From positions 417,501-481,500 of the forward strand of contig JADKEK010000003.1 of NCBI GenBank assembly GCA_016718035.1: 64,000 bases of DNA, given 5' to 3'. Positions 62,772 through 64,000 of the stretch are shown here, piece by piece (position 1 is the stretch's first letter; every line of letters begins with the position of its first letter). Origin of the DNA: Bacteroidota bacterium (lineage in GTDB: Bacteria; Bacteroidota; Bacteroidia; Chitinophagales; BACL12). The translations under genes and the position numbers were made by a program. A model generated the notes under the pieces. That model was not told the DNA's origin. It was given only the letters and a program-made list of their open reading frames with translations, and did no database searches.

Positions 62772-63746
62772 ATGTCAACTACTTATTTAGAAACTACAAG
62801 AAACGTTTACAAAGAAGCTGCAGAAAATCCTCAAAAAGGTTTATGTTGCACAACAACACCTGTTTGGCAATTACCTGGATTAGTAATTCCACAAAAAATG
62901 CTGGAAATGAATTATGGCTGCGGCTCAACAGTAAATCCCCGCGACCTGGTAAATAATCCCAATATATTATATGTTGGTGTTGGTGGCGGAATGGAATTAT
63001 TACAATTCGCTTATTTTTCTCGCAAAAAAGGTGGTGTTATTGGTGTTGACGTAGTAGATGAAATGCTTCAAGCTTGTGAAGAAAATTTAATTGAAGCCGA
63101 AAAACTAAATCCATGGTTCAAACGTGAATTTATTGAATTAAGAAAAGGTGATGCATTTAATTTACCTGTTGAAGACAATAGTATTGATATTGCCGCACAA
63201 AATTGTTTGTTTAATATTTTTCGCGATGAAGACCTGAAAACAGCATTAACCGAAATGTATCGCACCTTAAAAAAACACGGCCGTTTAGTAATGAGCGACC
63301 CAACCTGCGAACAAACCATACCGGAAAATTTACGCGATGACGAAAAACTCCGCGCCTTATGTTTAAGTGGTTCACTTCCATTACAGGAATATATAGACCG
63401 CATTACCGATATCGGTTTTGGCACTATAGAAGTTCGCGCACGCCGTCCATATCGCATTTTAGACCCGGTTAATTACGATACTCCTGAATTAATATTTATC
63501 GAAAGCGCTGAAGTGTGCGCCATTAAAGACCCAATGCCAGCTGATGGACCTTGCGTTTTTACAGGAAAAACAGCTATTTATTATGGTAATGAAGAATACT
63601 TCGACGACCATCAGGGACATGTTTTAATGCCGAATCAACCACTTGCAGTTTGCGATAAAACCGGAGGCAATCTTGCTAAATTAGGTCGCAACGACATCTT
63701 TATTTCCGGCTCCAGCTGGTTTTATGATGGTGGTGGCTGTTGCTAA
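62772..63746 (+). CDS. arsM: Arsenite methyltransferase ArsM of the arsenosugar type
   Basis: It methylates arsenite with S-adenosylmethionine. Seen are a Cys-containing N-terminus (GLCCTTTPVWQLPG) and MNYGCGSTVN (conserved Cys), the SAM-binding loop YVGVGGGMELLQFAYF with GVDVVDEML, and the C-terminal ending GGGCC. These fit the arsenosugar-type ArsM. It follows the PiT gene by 13 bases and is followed by a terminator. Confidence 0.9.
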   Translation: MSTTYLETTRNVYKEAAENPQKGLCCTTTPVWQLPGLVIPQKMLEMNYGCGSTVNPRDLVNNPNILYVGVGGGMELLQFAYFSRKKGGVIGVDVVDEMLQACEENLIEAEKLNPWFKREFIELRKGDAFNLPVEDNSIDIAAQNCLFNIFRDEDLKTALTEMYRTLKKHGRLVMSDPTCEQTIPENLRDDEKLRALCLSGSLPLQEYIDRITDIGFGTIEVRARRPYRILDPVNYDTPELIFIESAEVCAIKDPMPADGPCVFTGKTAIYYGNEEYFDDHQGHVLMPNQPLAVCDKTGGNLAKLGRNDIFISGSSWFYDGGGCC

Positions 63747-63786
63747 TTTATTAAGCACTGATTAATAGTAAAATCTTATTATTGAA

Positions 63787-63814
63787 AAGCCCTTCTGCAT
63801 GAAGGGCTTTTTTT
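63787..63814 (+). terminator. Rho-independent terminator of the arsenosugar cluster
   Basis: The stem AAGCCCTTC/GAAGGGCTT with loop TGCAT is followed by a run of T, about 40 bases after the arsM stop. Confidence 0.92.
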
Positions 63815-63868
63815 ATTGCCAAACTTTGTAAGGGCTATGTATATTTACATCGTCAATACCATACCAAC

Positions 63869-64000
63869 ATGAACAAACTCTGGTCGAACAATAATATCAT
63901 TAAGTCTACATTACTTATCCTTATTACACTTGCTGTGGTATTTGGTGTAGTGTGGTTATTAATGCAAATAACAACTATCCTCTTTTATTTTATCATCGCT
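63869..64000 (+). CDS. N-terminus of a membrane protein, possibly AI-2E/PerM family transporter
   Basis: The frame is open from the ATG at 63869 to the window edge (44 codons). It begins MNKLWSNNNIIKSTLLILIT and continues with hydrophobic segments (LAVVFGVVWLLMQITTILFY). The layout resembles the start of AI-2E/PerM-like permeases, but too little is visible to be certain. Confidence 0.5.
   Translation, partial: MNKLWSNNNIIKSTLLILITLAVVFGVVWLLMQITTILFYFIIA

Overview
The window is AT-rich chromosomal DNA from a member of the Bacteroidota. I place it near the Chitinophagales/Sphingobacteriales/Flavobacteriales type of organism, but cannot name a genus. The evidence is TonB receptors with an N-terminal carboxypeptidase-regulatory-like domain, a DUF4249 lipoprotein partner, a PorP/SprF protein, many proteins with type IX secretion (T9SS) C-terminal sorting domains, an atp operon lacking atpD/atpC, a class II mevalonate pathway, YtxJ, and the Bacteroidota promoter element TAnnTTTG in front of many genes. 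I saw no rRNA, tRNA, CRISPR array or transposase.

Layout. 1-6.4 kb: an M2 peptidase (cut by the window edge), recA, an MBOAT/SGNH O-acylation pair, and an overlapping scpB/rluB-like pair. 6.5-10.9 kb: a secreted thioredoxin-fold protein and a TonB receptor/DUF4249 pair. 11-16.3 kb: atpB-E-F-H-A-G on the minus strand, with its own promoter, an intercistronic hairpin after atpE and a terminator. 16.4-26.6 kb: an accessory, surface-protein region. It holds a propeller-like T9SS protein, a VanX-like dipeptidase, three mosaic paralogues of a T9SS protein, a T9SS glycosidase-like protein whose signal peptide is broken at a G8 tract, and duplicated fragments of the flanking genes. 26.8-36.4 kb: a YgjP-type metallopeptidase, a MORN protein, PorP/SprF, rlmN, two copies of a small four-cysteine lipoprotein plus MauE/DoxX-thioredoxin cassette (one with a PhoD phosphatase behind it), and an Nfu protein. 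36.5-43.3 kb: a TonB receptor and a PDZ T9SS protein divergent from a two-component system. 43.3-43.6 kb: a palindrome-rich gene-free stretch. 43.6-51.6 kb: an M3 peptidase, then a mevalonate cluster (type 2 IPP isomerase, HMG-CoA reductase with a frameshift, a GYDIA-type GHMP kinase, diphosphomevalonate decarboxylase, mevalonate kinase). 51.7-58.7 kb: an EEP-family lipoprotein, the 2-oxoglutarate dehydrogenase E1/E2 pair, a class IV aminotransferase, an AlkD-like protein and YtxJ. 58.8-63.8 kb: an arsenosugar-type cluster (two DUF2064 glycosyltransferase-like proteins, a peroxidase-like CMD protein, ArsS, a PiT transporter, ArsM). The window ends in the start of a membrane protein.

The most interesting points are the duplicated 4-Cys lipoprotein/MauE-thioredoxin cassettes, the mosaic T9SS paralogue region with its boundary fossils and homopolymer frameshifts, the GYDIA kinase as a candidate for the missing phosphomevalonate kinase, and the 212-base same-strand overlap encoding an acidic tail in one frame and a basic tail in the other. 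Four homopolymer indels lie in otherwise good genes. They may be real slippage (phase variation) or consensus errors, and raw reads would decide.
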